Translations under genes and position numbers: made by a program
NCBI RefSeq assembly: GCF_050436995.1
Contig: NC_134766.1
Span: 9,982,001 to 10,046,000 of the forward strand
Length of the DNA stretch: 64,000 bases
Direction of reading: 5' to 3'
DNA from: Anticarsia gemmatalis
Taxonomy: Eukaryota; Arthropoda; Insecta; Lepidoptera; Erebidae
The notes under the pieces: generated by a model
Seen by the model: the letters and a program-made list of their open reading frames with translations, nothing else
What the model was told of the DNA's origin: nothing
Databases searched by the model: none
Shown here: positions 44,393-57,224 of the stretch, piece after piece
Position numbering within the stretch: the stretch's first letter is position 1
Layout: each line of letters opens with the position of its first letter

Positions 44393-46937
44393 AAGTCTGT
44401 AACTTGCTGAGTGCCAAATTCCGTGGCACATTATTTACCATATTATGGTTCCGGTAGAATATTATAGAAAAAAAAAACTTCTTACAACGTAATAAGAGCT
44501 TAACCCCCTATAAAAGTTACTCAAGTCGTAGCTATGTCTTAATTTTAAACGTACCGCTGTGTTATATTCAGACAATAACCAGGCCCGCATTTTACGTGCC
44601 TTCCAAAGAACATAAACGTAAAGCTCGCTCGAGTTTCAAAGTAAATGAAAAATGTTTATTTCAGAAATGCCTTGTTCATAAACGTCGGTATAAATTGTAA
44701 GTAATAATTAGTAATTCCACTCACGCGAATATTTTGAGGCATAACCGCGGTGGTGAAAATATTCACGATCACATGGCATATTCTGTGAGAGGAAATAATT
44801 CACATATTTTTCGAAAACCCTACAAGATTTAAGGAATAACTAAGTGCCTTATGTTTGGAGCGGTAAAACGTGGAGAGCCGTTAAAAAATTTAAATAATAA
44901 TAATATTTTAATCATAATTGTAACCTTAACTACTTTTTCGTAAGTAAAGGAAGGTTGCAGCCGGCTGCTACGGCGGCAGATTCATAACAGTGATAATTAT
45001 AATATGAAACCCATTCCGATCATGAGTGCAGCAGCAGTCACTGCTTGTTTGATAAATTTGAAGTGATATTATGGTGTAACAGAGCATGTGCGGTCGACAG
45101 TCATCTAGAAAAGTGTACCCTCCCGACTATTTCTCTTTTAAGATATTCATTTAGACTATTAGTCAATAAAAGTTTTTGTCCTACATATTCATATTGCTGA
45201 CGTTTCAACACCTATAACTTTATTACATGCTAAGTCTGTGTCAGTGTTTAATAGAGGTATAATGAAGGCTTTTACTCTAGACATCGATATATAGCCAATC
45301 TTTATTTGAACTGTATGTGTGTATATGATAATGTAATATGTATGTATTTATGTACACTCGACACATCAAGATGACAGCTAATGGAGATGAATGAACAAAG
45401 ACGCGTATCGAACGAGGCTAAATATAAATATAACTTGATGGAGATTTATGAATGTCAACTAAGAATAAACGGAAGTTAAATATATTTATATAGGAGATGT
45501 ATAAGCATCAAATTCTAAACTTATTACGAATACTAATTAAAAAACCATAAAAAAGAAGAAAGAAATAATTTCCGATCTCAATCCAAATCTAGTTGTTATA
45601 TAATATAAAACCAAATAACGTTTTAGAGTCCAAGAAAATATACTGCAGTAATATTTTCCATTTAAAACGGATCTTTGGCAACAACGTTCGTTGCCATTCT
45701 TCTTAGTACTTATACAATAGAAATGCGGTATAGTCAAAAATTTTACGTTAGTTGAGTAATTGAAATTACCAGCAAACTAACATAATATTTTCCTCTAAGC
45801 CTATGTCTGTGTATTGAAATCCCAATTGATCGGGAGCCTATCAACCGGTTGCCATGGCATCGCGTAGACTACCATCCACGAAACTTGGTACAGACGATGA
45901 ATTTGGAACAAATATTAATATTGTGTCTGAAGTATCTTGTTTGAGTTAGCCGTTGTGAGGGATAATTATTCTTAAATTAATTAGAACATTTAACCGATGA
46001 AGTCTATAACAAAATCTAGTTATTTTTTATGATTGTGCTCATAGTCTATGTGTCGTTCTGAGTTGCATTCTTGCCCCAAAAATGAATAACTCAAAACTAA
46101 GCTTAATATTACTTGCTATATACGTGATAAATCATTGCATTAAAAATATTAAAATGTCAATGCGCCGCGGGTAACAAAAGATGCGGAACCGCTAGTTGAA
46201 GCTGTTTTTCAATCAAACTATCCATTCTGAGTTCGATTCTTGATTCAAAATTTTATAAGAATACACTTTTTTTCAGAAATAAATTGAGTATTTTAACACG
46301 CAATCTTATTACGGTAAAGTAAACAGCCTTATTTAAATGCGTGTACTCTTTTAGTACAAACGTTGAACGCATTACATTGCCAAGTGTTCAGATACATCCA
46401 CTTAGATGTTATCTATAAAGAAAATTGCAAATTTTCCTCCAACAGTCTCACGATATGAGAACAGCTTTACCTTTTAACTCTAAGAAGTAGAATAATAAAA
46501 AGCCGTTTGTACTCGCAGATGTAGGCAACGATAAGATTATTTCCGTGCAGAAAGAACACGCAACTGCGGTATTCCACGCAGTATTAAAATTAAAAGAATT
46601 GATAGTTTTGCAGATGGATCAATAAAAACGCTACAATTCTACTATTGTTCTTACTTAACAAACTATTTTACAACTTGAATTCCATTCTTGGAAGAAAGGC
46701 AAATAATTCTTGAAGAAAACGTAGCACCCAATTTCTTCTTCAATATAACGACACAAACTTTTTTCCTTTGCCGTCTAGCTCTCATTGTACAACAGTATTC
46801 AAGATCTTGACAAGGCTCTTGAACTTTCATTCCAATATAATCAACACAATACTTCGAACCTATAATGCACTCGGACTAATGACATTTGGATTCTGTATCT
46901 TATTTATATATAAGTATTATAATATATCTAGACTTAC
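44393..46937. other. intergenic or intronic DNA, nothing definite
   Basis: If the exon at 46938-47030 is real, this is the start of its first intron. I searched for a minus-strand continuation and found no convincing exon. Confidence 0.4.
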
Positions 46938-47030
46938 CTCAGCAGTATATCTGGAACCTCCTTTTCCACCTTTCCCGTGCTCTGGCGAGTGCCGCAGCGC
47001 CTTCGTGTCAATCTGCACGTTCGTCTGCAT
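46938..47030 (-). CDS. first coding exon of an unidentified minus-strand gene
   Basis: On the minus strand, the ATG (47028-47030) opens 31 codons, MQTNVQIDTKALRHSPEH followed by a Gly/Lys-rich stretch and SRYTAE. They end exactly at a strong donor, GAG|GTAAGTC, in phase 0. The exon is markedly GC-richer than its flanks, has a leader without upstream ATG other than one 5' of the presumed start site, and has a TATA-like box. The peptide has no signal sequence or motif I recognise, so the product is unknown. The remaining exons would lie to the left, possibly beyond the window or spanning the GPCR gene. Confidence 0.55.
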
Positions 47031-47082
47031 CTTGTACTGCTCACACACTCACTAATACACGGAACAACACTTTCAACACTTC

Positions 47083-47110
47083 ACTGTCTACTCATAGTTA
47101 CTGTTTATAT
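47083..47110 (-). promoter_or_regulatory. candidate TATA box and initiator for the minus-strand exon
   Basis: On the minus strand, ATATAAAC (47110-47103) lies about 24 bases upstream of ACAGT (47087-47083), an initiator-like sequence. The ATG is about 55 bases further on. Confidence 0.4.
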
Positions 47111-47780
47111 CAACTAACTAAATAGGCGTTTCAATTGGCAATGTCAAGAGTAGCTAAATCACATACAGAATAGTAGCGGTCCGATATTTTTCCCCTTGTG
47201 GACACCGAAAAGTACCATATTGGATTGTACTAGATGCTATTACATTTTTGAATATCTTTTAATGGTCTTTTTTTAATTCTATAAATTTACGTCAAAACAG
47301 TTCTTAAACTGGTAGAACACTTAAGTTTATTGGTATTTAATGTATGGTTGATATTGTCAAAAGCTACACAAAGATTAAAACTTTCTTCGGAACACTTGGA
47401 CAAGTTTTTTGGCGTATAATATTAACATTTATGACAAGACGTTTGGAGTAAATACAGAGTTTATTTTCAGGCAAGAAGCGCTTTCTCTTATCGTATTTTC
47501 ACTGGAGTTTTATGGATCGTATTTACACAATTTCATGAGAAGCGACGCCTGTTGAGTACCTGTAAAAGAGAAATAACGTGTTAATAGGGAAGAATAACCG
47601 TATAGCTGTTTTTTGGCGTGAATCAACAATTTAATTCATACTTCTTCAGGCAAACGTATAAAATATTATGATTACGTTCATATTTGTGGATATAAATGAT
47701 ATTTAGTTACATTTTTGGTATCTTTCTGAAAGGTTTTTATTAAATAAGACTTTATAAAATCAATAAAATATAGCTTCGTT
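47111..47780. other. intergenic DNA, nothing recognised
   Basis: No exon or clear element boundary in this stretch. Confidence 0.4.
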
Positions 47781-47921
47781 ATAAAGAAGTAAGGGTTGCC
47801 GGAGTCCGATGGATGAGGGCGGCCCAGGACCGGTCCTATTGGCGCTCGATGGGGGAGGCCTTTGTCCAGCAGTGGACGATTCCCGGCTGAGATGATGATG
47901 ATGATGATGATAAAGAAGTAA
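47781..47921 (+). mobile_element. 117-bp RTE-type LINE remnant with 12-bp target duplication
   Basis: ATAAAGAAGTAA occurs at 47781-47792 and again at 47910-47921. The insert between is the extreme 3' end of a retrotransposon: a coding tail, a stop and a (GAT)n tract. The very short length shows extreme 5' truncation during target-primed reverse transcription. Confidence 0.85.
47795..47890 (+). pseudogene. C-terminal fragment of a LINE reverse-transcriptase protein
   Basis: Thirty-one codons read VAGVRWMRAAQDRSYWRSMG followed by EAFVQQWTIPG, then TGA (47888-47890). I recognise this as the very C-terminus of lepidopteran RTE-like retrotransposon proteins (Q-D-R-x-x-W-R and VQQW landmarks). No catalytic domain is present. 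Confidence 0.75.
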
Positions 47922-50867
47922 CAAACCACCTTAGGAACGCTTGGCTAAGACACCATAAAAAGCCCAAGGCCTTCGTTTTCCGAGCTCTGAACTTAACAAC
48001 CATGAAATGGCCGAATGCCTTTTACGATTCGTCAACAAAAATATAAAAGTCTAAAAATATCGTTGTTGTATCTTTATTTCCTATTAATATCTGTTGTTAT
48101 TTGATTTATACTCGTGTATAATACGCCACGGTACAGGGAGTTTGATGTGGATCTGTGGAACAAATGCCTCTGTTTACTATTAAATGTGATATTGTTTGTT
48201 TGACGTCGTTATATTATTTGTTGACTGGTTTTACTTCCGTTGTCATATTATTATATTGTATTTTAAGATGCCTTAAGTTGTTCTATTCTTGGCTCTCATA
48301 TTGAAAGAATGTCTTTACTAAAAGAATCTGTAAGCTAACATTCACGAAGAGAGATATTTTATTTCACAAATTATAAGACTATAAATAAAGATAATAAATA
48401 TCTACGTAATTTCCTTATCTTATCGTTGCCTGATTTGTATGGATAAAGTAGTTTAAAATTAAATAGGTGGAAACATTTTAAAATCCAAATTAACAGGAAA
48501 TAGCAAAATAAGAACATTTTCTGAAACACCTCAATAAAAACGGTCTCAAAAACTTACCTACTTACAAAAAATTACGTTTTTTCTCATGACGGTAGGCGAA
48601 GACCAAAGACGAAAATGTTATTATGATCGAAAACCCCCATGAAATTGCATACACCACCACCATAATAATCTGACTTCCTCACAATACACATAAAACACCC
48701 CCGTACAGCAGCTACTTAGCGCCTCGAAATATGAGTTCCCTAAAATATGCTGACAAGTCGACGTGTACAGCCATGAGCGAAAATATATGCACAGAGTCAT
48801 ATTTGTCAATAAAAATTGCTAAATATTTTACATTTACTGTATATTTACACATCAGTAATAGAAATTATAATACTGATTCTACTTAATAATATAAATGCGA
48901 AAATCGTAAAGATGGTAAGCATGTTTAGTACTTGTTAATGCAAAAACTAGCGAACAGTTTTGAATAAAATTTCTTACGTAAGTAATTTGTGACCTGGATT
49001 AACACATACATAGTATACTTCTGGCGGAATTATTTAATTCATCTTTCTAAAGTCAAAGTCAGAAAATACATTTTTATACATCGGAGTTTAAACGGCATCG
49101 GCGTTGTTAACATATTTCTGCTCGTATCTGTACATAAACACGGGTGTAAAGTTGTATCGTCCCGGATGTAATACAACGGTTCGTTTATCAAAAACATTGT
49201 GTTTCGTGATTCATGATGTACAAGTTTTTGTTGTGAGTTGATTCCTGTGAGATAATGTTTTGAGACGAGTTGCAACTGTGTCTGGGGTCTTTACGGATGA
49301 ACGATTAAAGGGGGTTTTAGTATAAATAATCTTAGTAGTCTTAAAATTTATCTCATAATGCTTTAATAACTACACCGAGCCAAACCGATTGAAATTAACA
49401 AAATACTACTTAGTGACGAATTCGCAAAAAGAACTACCTTTTCTAAAAATTCTAAGAAGTGTCTCAAAAGTTAATAAATCTTGTTTATATGCTACATACA
49501 TATAGAAAATCACGCTTTCTTTCCAAAGGGGTAGGCAGAGACCAAAGAATGCCACTTGGTACGAGATACAGCATACAAATAATTAATTTAACGTTTAAGC
49601 GGTTAAAAAAAGTCGTGAAAATAAGTTTCAAGCACCATCTAGCATACCTTTTCTACCGCGAGCACTTCATCTTCAACCCTTTTTTAAGACATTCCTCGTA
49701 CATTTCTTTATCTTCATCGATCGTGTTGTCGGGTTATAAGTGCGGGTTATAAGCAAGGTATATGAAGGGAACATCTGCCCTCCGTAATAGCGTTAATGTA
49801 CTTTTAATCGACTGTTTCACGGATGACTGACTGCCTTGTTTCAGGCTTCCTTGAACATCTAATACCATTTGTTACGAGTATTTTATGTAAAGGATAGAAG
49901 GATAAGATAGCAATGTGAACGGATGAAGGAAATAAAGTGTGTAGAGATCGTAGCAAATGTCGTTCAATGGTCTCTGCTTAGCCCTATGGGAAAAGAACGT
50001 GTTTTTATGTATGCATGTATAAATATGAGCATTGCGGTAAACAGAACAGCTGTTAACATAATTACAACTTGCTAAATCCTGCAATACGAAAATGCACCTA
50101 AAGATAGCCTGAGGCTTACTCGGAATTATAATAACTGTAACTTAAAAAAAATTAACAAAACTTCCTCAATTTGCTTTCTAAGAATTATGAAAAATAGTTA
50201 AGTGTACTTAAATTCAATTCAAGGATAGTCCAAACAAATCAGAATAATATTTTGAATCAGTATAATATAATAATACTATAGAAAGTTATTTAATAACTTA
50301 ATTTTCTGTTATGGTCTTAACATTTGCATTTAATAAGAAATATTTTCCCAGAAGCAATCGGTATATTTTTGTCCGGGGCATTTAAATAGAATCCCATTTC
50401 CTGTTGTCCATTACGGGTGTCAGTCGTACCGCGGCGTAATTAAACAACGGAGAGCGCGCAATGAAAATCTAAAGTAAAGCGAGGCGATGGCTCCCAGCGG
50501 TGGAATAACTTGTGTGTGGTCAGGACCGAGTCACAAGCTAATTATAGACACAGAGTAAAAATAAGCAGTAGGTATAAAGAAAGGACAGTCTTATACGCTA
50601 GATACATTTTTTTATTAAATTTGTCTGTGGATGTGTTTCGCCTCGTTTTACTAGTCTCATAGCTGAGCAACTACATTAAATACTAAATAGTATACCAAAC
50701 TAACTTAACTAAAATTAGATTTCAGACAAACACCGGTTACCTAGTAACATAATTAAATCAGCTTGGCATTTCTCGCAAAGCACAAGTATTTTATTGTTCA
50801 TTAAATTTATTTTTTACTTTACTTAAATCGTTCTCTTTTTCAGCCCTCTTTTTATGCATTGTATATA
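47922..50867. other. intergenic DNA with degraded repeats
   Basis: Microsatellite-associated element bodies lie near 49505-49560 and 49955-50020, the latter with TTTTATGTATGCATGTATA. A repeat head is near 48880 (TAATATAAATGCGAAAATCG). A GC-rich patch at 50400-50520 has an initiator-like GTCAGTCG but no exon. No gene was recognised. Confidence 0.4.
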
Positions 50868-52656
50868 AACTAGTCCCAAAAATTAAGGGATATAAAAAAA
50901 GAATCCAAATTTTTGGGTGATTTTCAACAAGCTGTAACTCCGAGGAAAATGGTCGTACAGAAAAAATAAAAAAAACAAATTGTAGCTTCAAGTGTCTAAT
51001 TTTTAGATATGACCATGAAAATTTTTTGTCATGGCCAGGTCTGGAGAAATCCAACGAAAACTACCAAAAAAAAATTTTTCAAAATTTTTTCCCTCCTAAA
51101 AAAAGGTCCACGGGCTTCAAAAATTTTTTTTTGATTCTTTCGTTCTAAATTTCTTTTAGAAAATTTAATCCTCTTTAATTTGCCGTATTCAAAAAGCCTG
51201 TACGACGATTTGCCACGGAGTTATCGTCAATCAAAGCAAAAAAGTTATTTTTGACTTTGATATTCAATAACTCCGGAAATAATGATCGTACAGGAAATCA
51301 AAGGAGGGTTTTGAAAACTGCACAATATTCTCTATAAGAAAATGTAAACATCTTCTAAGAAAAAATTTTTTTTTGAATTGAAACCTCGGACTGAAAAAAA
51401 GACAAAAATTCGCGAAATTAAGGATATTTGGATAACTTGGTATAACTTTGGATAAAATCGATGAACGAAGAATATAATCGGTAATTTTTCAACCTCAAAG
51501 TGTCCCCTAATATCCCTCAAAAATTCAAAGCGCTGCGATTTTTTTTTCATTGTGCCCCGAAGCTTCAAATTCTTTGTTGTTGCAAAAATCACCATTGTGA
51601 GCAATTTTGTGATTTTTATTCATTTTTTTAATAAACATTTTTTTTTCTCTCTAAAATCTTTATTTTTTCGATTAAAAATCAAATCGCGTGCCTATGCTCA
51701 CTCCACGACATCGTCGAGCCCGATTGGCTTATGCGCATGACCATCACGATTGGGGTCGTAGACAGTGGACCAGTGTCTTATGGACTGACGAATCTCGATT
51801 TTGACTTCATGGCAGCGATAGACGATCTCTCGTTTTGCGATTTGCTTTTTAATCGAAAAAATAAAGATTTTAGAGAGAAAAAAAAATGTTTATTAAAAAA
51901 ATGAATAAAAATCACAAAATTGCTCACAAAGGTGATTTTTGCAACAACAAAGAATTTGAAGCTTCGGGGCACAATGAAAAAAAAATCGCAGCGCTTTGAA
52001 TTTTTGAGGGATATTAGGGGACACTTTGAGGTTGAAAAATTACCGATTATATTCTTCGTTCATCGATTTTATCCAAAGTTATACCAAGTTATCCAAATAT
52101 CCTTAATTTCGCGAATTTTTGTCTTTTTTTCAGTCCGAGGTTTCAATTCAAAAAAAAATTTTTTCTTAGAAGATGTTTACATTTTCTTATAGAGAATATT
52201 GTGCAGTTTTCAAAACCCTCCTTTGATTTCCTGTACGATCATTATTTCCGGAGTTATTGAATATCAAAGTCAAAAATAACTTTTTTGCTTTGATTGACGA
52301 TAACTCCGTGGCAAATCGTCGTACAGGCTTTTTGAATACGGCAAATTAAAGAGGATTAAATTTTCTAAAAGAAATTTAGAACGAAAGAATCAAAAAAAAA
52401 TTTTTGAAGCCCGTGGACCTTTTTTTAGGAGGGAAAAAATTTTGAAAAATTTTTTTTTGGTAGTTTTCGTTGGATTTCTCCAGACCTGGCCATGACAAAA
52501 AATTTTCATGGTCATATCTAAAAATTAGACACTTGAAGCTACAATTTGTTTTTTTTATTTTTTCTGTACGACCATTTTCCTCGGAGTTACAGCTTGTTGA
52601 AAATCACCCAAAAATTTGGATTCTTTTTTTATATCCCTTAATTTTTGGGACTAGTG
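50868..52656. mobile_element. Tc1-derived foldback element with 820-bp inverted arms
   Basis: The left arm 50868-51687 and right arm 51837-52656 are near-perfect reverse complements of equal length (matched positions sum to 103524 throughout). They surround a 149-bp centre. The tips are ACTAGTCCCAAAAATTAAGG G on both sides, flanked by TA (50866-50867, 52657-52658), the Tc1/mariner target. The centre holds a Tc1 transposase remnant. Mirror-image 90-codon frames in the arms (51332-51604 minus, 51920-52192 plus) differ by one residue, showing how little the arms have diverged. It cannot encode its own transposase. Confidence 0.92.
51691..51840 (+). pseudogene. Tc1-type transposase fragment at the palindrome centre
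   Basis: The frame reads PMLTPRHRRARLAYAHDHHD then WGRRQWTSVLWTDESRF, the stretch around the second catalytic aspartate (WTDES; codon 51787-51789) of Tc1-family DDE transposases. TGA at 51802-51804 interrupts it. Downstream codons LHGSDRRSLVLR continue the family pattern. The N-terminal DNA-binding domain, first D and final acidic residue are all absent. The fragment straddles the end of the unique centre, with its last few codons in the right arm. Confidence 0.85.
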
Positions 52657-55600
52657 TATAATGTATGGTCGTGATGGCATGACAATCATTATCATTTTCC
52701 ATCCCTTATTTTACTTTTTTATGTAATAATTCCATATAAAAAAAACTCTTACAGAATTGATAACTGTAACCTACATATTTATTTGCCATCCCATAAGATA
52801 TAGCGTCAAAACAATTTCTTCTCACCGACTTACAAAACGCCCGATGTTTACCAAGAAATAATCTCCGACTAAGCGCTGTTTTATCTCAAACCAGACCAAT
52901 AAATAGAGAATAACGTCTAGTTTGTGAACAAACATTGTAATAAATTAACCTTTACGTTGGATATCAATAGGATCGTTATATCTCGACCTTGGGAACTCAT
53001 CTGTCAATAGAAATGTCTGGAATTTAACAACCAAATTGCTGTTTTTGGATACAGAAATTAAGTACTTTTTCCGATATTCAAGGTTTCTGAGACCTATTGA
53101 ATTAAAGTATTAACAAACTTTTTTTTAGCTTGAATTACTTTCGTGATTTAAGTAGCAGTTAGCGCATTGACCAAAGAATAATAGACGGTCTAAACCTTAT
53201 TTCACTTTACTTCCTTTTTTTTGGTTACTTGAATCAATTGACCTACTCATTAGCCTACTGCAGGTTTACACTCTGTGGTGTCAGCAGTCTTAATAAGTAA
53301 CAACACAGCTATTTAAGACGTTGTCATGTTTACGGAGCACAACTTCGGTTTTGTTTACATAGCCTGTTTTGTGGGAAGCCCGTGTACCTGTTACTAACAA
53401 ACAACGTAATATACATCGAATATGGGGATGTAAACAAAACAGGAATAATAATGTAAAAGTTAATATTTACTTTGAAATTTCGGCAAAGAGTTTTAGGTCG
53501 AATATAAATACTATTACAAGTAATTTATATTTAAGAGTGTCTTTTGGGTTTCTTTTTCATTCCAAATAAAAAAATATAGCTTCATTTTAAATCTCATGAG
53601 TATAAAAGCAATATTTCAAAAAACGGTTTAAATTTTGTACTAAAGATTGTTTTCAGGTTTCACTTATTCCCACTGGTCAACTAATAATTGGTCAACTTCA
53701 AACTATAATAATATAGTATTTATATATTTTATTTATTTATGTAGGAATGCAACTGTTATTATTAAAGATAAACATTCAGCTTTGTATATTGCTGAACATA
53801 AGTTACTCTTATTTTGACTAAAAAACATACATAAATGTATAGCAAACATCATTACTATATAGTCCCATTTATTTAAATAAAACTTGCACCAGTTTTCAAA
53901 AGACTACTCTCTCTATTCAATACTGGCCACATCAATTAGTCCACTGCAATTATCCCACTCTGTGGCTCTACGCAGTCAAAATGAAATGTTTTCATGTCTA
54001 TACAACCGCGCATTCAATCACTACATGAATGGAACATGTGATGACTTAATAGTATCGCGTTAATGGGTTTTAAAATTATTTTAATGTGCAATAGTGCTAC
54101 ATACGTACATACATACATAGCGTAAAGCTTATAACTCCCATAATGCCAGGCAGAGATGAATGAAGTACAGTTGTATTTTGTTGTGTGGTTGGAAATGCCC
54201 CGTGTAATAAGGGCGAGTATAATCTAAAGGCTCTCTCGTTCAAAAGGAGACTTTTTCCCAACAGTGGGACATTATTGAGATTAAAAAAGGTTAGAACAAA
54301 CGGTCGTTTTTATCTCCTTAATGATTCTTTTTAAGTGTAAAATACTGTATTTTATTATTTTTTTCAATATAGGTAGATAAGTTTAAAAATCACTGCAAAT
54401 AACGTCGTTCATGTAGTGTGCACATATCTCAACTCGGCTCATATTTACGAGTTTGTTTACTACCGCACTACATAAAACTGATATATCTGTGTACACACAC
54501 ACATATACAGCTAAGCGTGGGAATTTATGTCGTGGGGCACGAAATACAACACAAAAAACACTCCACCATTAAATATCTACTAATAATATAAATGCGAAAG
54601 TTTGTATGCATGTTTTCGTTACTCAATCACAGAAAAACTGCTGAAAAGATTAGGATTTTTTGGTACGATAGCTTATAACCTGAATTAACACATAGAAACA
54701 ATAACACATAATAACTCTGTTTTTTTTCACGCGTACAAAGTCGCTAGGAAAATAAGTAAGTTTAAGGTTTCATATTGTGGTCAATAGATGGCGTTGCATA
54801 TCCGAATTGTTGCGACGTTGAAATGTCGTGTTTAGTAAATTCTCATTCAGATTTTATAACAAGGTCTCAGGTTCGCTTGTTTGATACAGAGAACAGTTAA
54901 CGTTATGTAAAATTCTCAGTCAGGAAGTCGGTAGTTTGGGAATTCCCAAAGTAATATAATTGCATACCTTTAACACAGTAGAATAACAAGGAAACCGAAA
55001 ACAACATGTATTTTACATTGTTTTTACTTTTTATCGTCATCTTTCATTCATGCAACGTTAAAGTTGAAAGTTAAAGTCGTTATAACAATCATTAAAAACA
55101 GTTGACCGGAACGAAAAGCGAGAATGTACTGATAATAAAATGCCATGAACTTTTCACAAAAAATACATTAAAATGTCTTTATGAAGTAATTTTAGGGCAC
55201 TTTTACGAGTTCGTGTTGAAACCGAACGACGAACGCGTTATGAAAGAAATGAGATCAAGTGAAGTCATATATCTTCATTTAGAATTATGTATGAAAGTGT
55301 ATGAACTGAATATTGTGTGATGAATGAGATTTGTAAAATTGTTATGGAAAAGTAAATAATTATTTATTTCGATATTAATAGACGAAATGTGATTTAATCA
55401 ACTTAATAAAAATAAGTGTCTTTTTTGTTGTAGCAGTGTGTGTGACTTCTAAACACAATTTCGTAGATTCGATTCCTGGGTCGGTCAAAATCAATTTTGA
55501 ATACTGTCTTAATAGCAACATTGCAACATTGCTCTTATTAAACCAGAAATATGTCATTTTATTTAATACTTTACCTGCCTAAACCTTACAACTTGTTATT

Positions 55601-56039
55601 CAAGTACAATTTTCCTAATTAAATAAAAAGGAAATCTGCACCCGAATAATAATTCGCCAGCTCATAATTCTACTACAAGGTAAAATAATGTGTTTTTTCC
55701 AACATTTTAATGAACACAAATAACAAAAACGAATGTTCCCATTGGTAACAGCATTACGAACATAACGACGATAAAATGCAGACGGAGAGTATTTATTATA
55801 TTTCCTTATAAATACTGCTTCAAGCCACCGCTCGCGCTGGGCACAAATAAAACAGTATTGTTTGTTAACGGGAATTATATCGAAGTGAGGAGAATAGGAT
55901 TTCTTAGCGCGTGAATTTGTACAAATAAAATATTATTTATTTCTTCTTATGTTCAGTCAAGCTTGTGTCAAAGTTTATCTTATGATGGCCTTTGAAGTTG
56001 TAAGCAAATTTTGAAGGAGAGAGATATAATACGTAGCCA
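52657..56039. other. intergenic DNA with degraded repeats
   Basis: Contains an (ACAT)n-tailed microsatellite-associated element near 54100-54160, a family B-like tail near 54240-54280 (TTTTTCCCAACAGTGGGACA) and a repeat head near 54585 (TAATATAAATGCGAAAGTTT). A 72-codon frame at 55102-55320 has no recognisable features. Confidence 0.4.
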
Positions 56040-56240
56040 ACTGCCTCCGTGGGGCAGTGATTTGGGTCACCACGCCAATACCATTGCATCGGTCGTGGGT
56101 TCGATTCCCACACGGAACAATTATTTGTGCGATCCACAAATAATTGTTTCTGTCTGGTTGTGCTTTGTGTCCTTTGTTTGTACGTTTGTTAAAGGCCCCG
56201 CGACACAAGAGCAATCCTTAGTGCGGGAGTTGTCTTTTTA
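56040..56240 (+). repeat. tRNA-headed SINE, family A, best-preserved copy
   Basis: The head CTGCCTCCGTGGGGCAGTG and the B-box GTGGGTTCGATTCCC are followed by ACACGGAACAATTATTTGTG, GATCCACAAATAATTG, GTGCTTTGTGTCCTTTG and CGACACAAGAGCAATCC. This gives the whole unit in plus orientation and serves as the reference for the family here. Confidence 0.75.
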
Positions 56241-57224
56241 AAAAACAAACAAAACACAAAGACAAGTAAATAGCACATGTATGCATGGAATGTCCGAGAT
56301 GATGGATGAATTCATGCACCAAGTATCCCACAAGGCTAATGACCACTTCCATTGGTCAGAAAAAACTAAGGATCACTAAAAAATATGTACATGTGCACGA
56401 TTTTTAATCTACACACGAACATAAATAGTCTCAAAAACTGCGCGATGTAAACTCATTCATTGTCCGAAGTCGACAACGTAAGCGAGATGTGACTTGTTTA
56501 TGAGTCGGTCCAAGCTACAAATTACACCGGTACTTTTTACACAACTACTAGTGACTACTACTGACTGTCGGCAGTGACTTTCATACTTTACAAAGCTTTT
56601 CTAGTTTTTTGTTCACGAGGAAATTAAGTGCTGTTGTATTCATTAATTACTTTTTGTTTTTCCATTTAATTAGTATAAAATTCAATTTTATTCATTTATT
56701 AGCGATGCTTTGCTCGGGTCACAAAGCTATTTTTTTTTTACCTTAACTTTATTTACGATCCGAAAACCCGATTAGTCGATTTAAAGTTTATAGCGAACAG
56801 ACAGACACAGCGAATTCTATGATGTATAGTGATCATTGTAACAAACCTTTTTTCTCGAATAAAAACTGTTAGTTCTTTTAAATATATGTTTCTTTTTCTT
56901 GCAAACAAATAATTAGCAGTAAAGACCTCGCATAAAGTGCAAATAATGTTACCAAAACTGAACCTCAATTACATATAGAAATAATAAATCAGCCAGTTAT
57001 AATGAAAGATAAATAATGTGTATAACTTTAAAAGTCCCACGGCCGGTAGTGTTTAGTGTACAGTAAATCAGTCGGAGCGCGCCGTCGGAAGGCATTACCG
57101 CGAGTTATGAACCACGCGCGATGCACGGTGGAGCGCGCTAACTAGCGGTTATGTACTAACTACCGATACACACGAACTTTACACTTTACTAACTGATAGA
57201 TGATAGTTAAACTTAAACTCTGTA
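56241..57224. other. intergenic DNA with a GC-rich patch
   Basis: At 57040-57140 a GC-rich stretch with an initiator-like TCAGT (57068-57072) resembles a promoter, but no exon with a donor was seen downstream. The rest shows nothing. Confidence 0.35.

Noticed and set aside
51332..52192. Mirror-image 90-codon frames as a duplicated gene
   Set aside because: They are reverse-complement arms of the foldback element; the peptides are AT-driven (Phe/Lys/Ile-rich) with no known motif.
55102..55320. 72-codon plus-strand frame
   Set aside because: No promoter, splice or domain evidence; length is within chance expectation for 64 kb.
56040..56120. Possible tRNA gene
   Set aside because: It is the head of a dispersed SINE, with the same body following in other copies and no intact cloverleaf.
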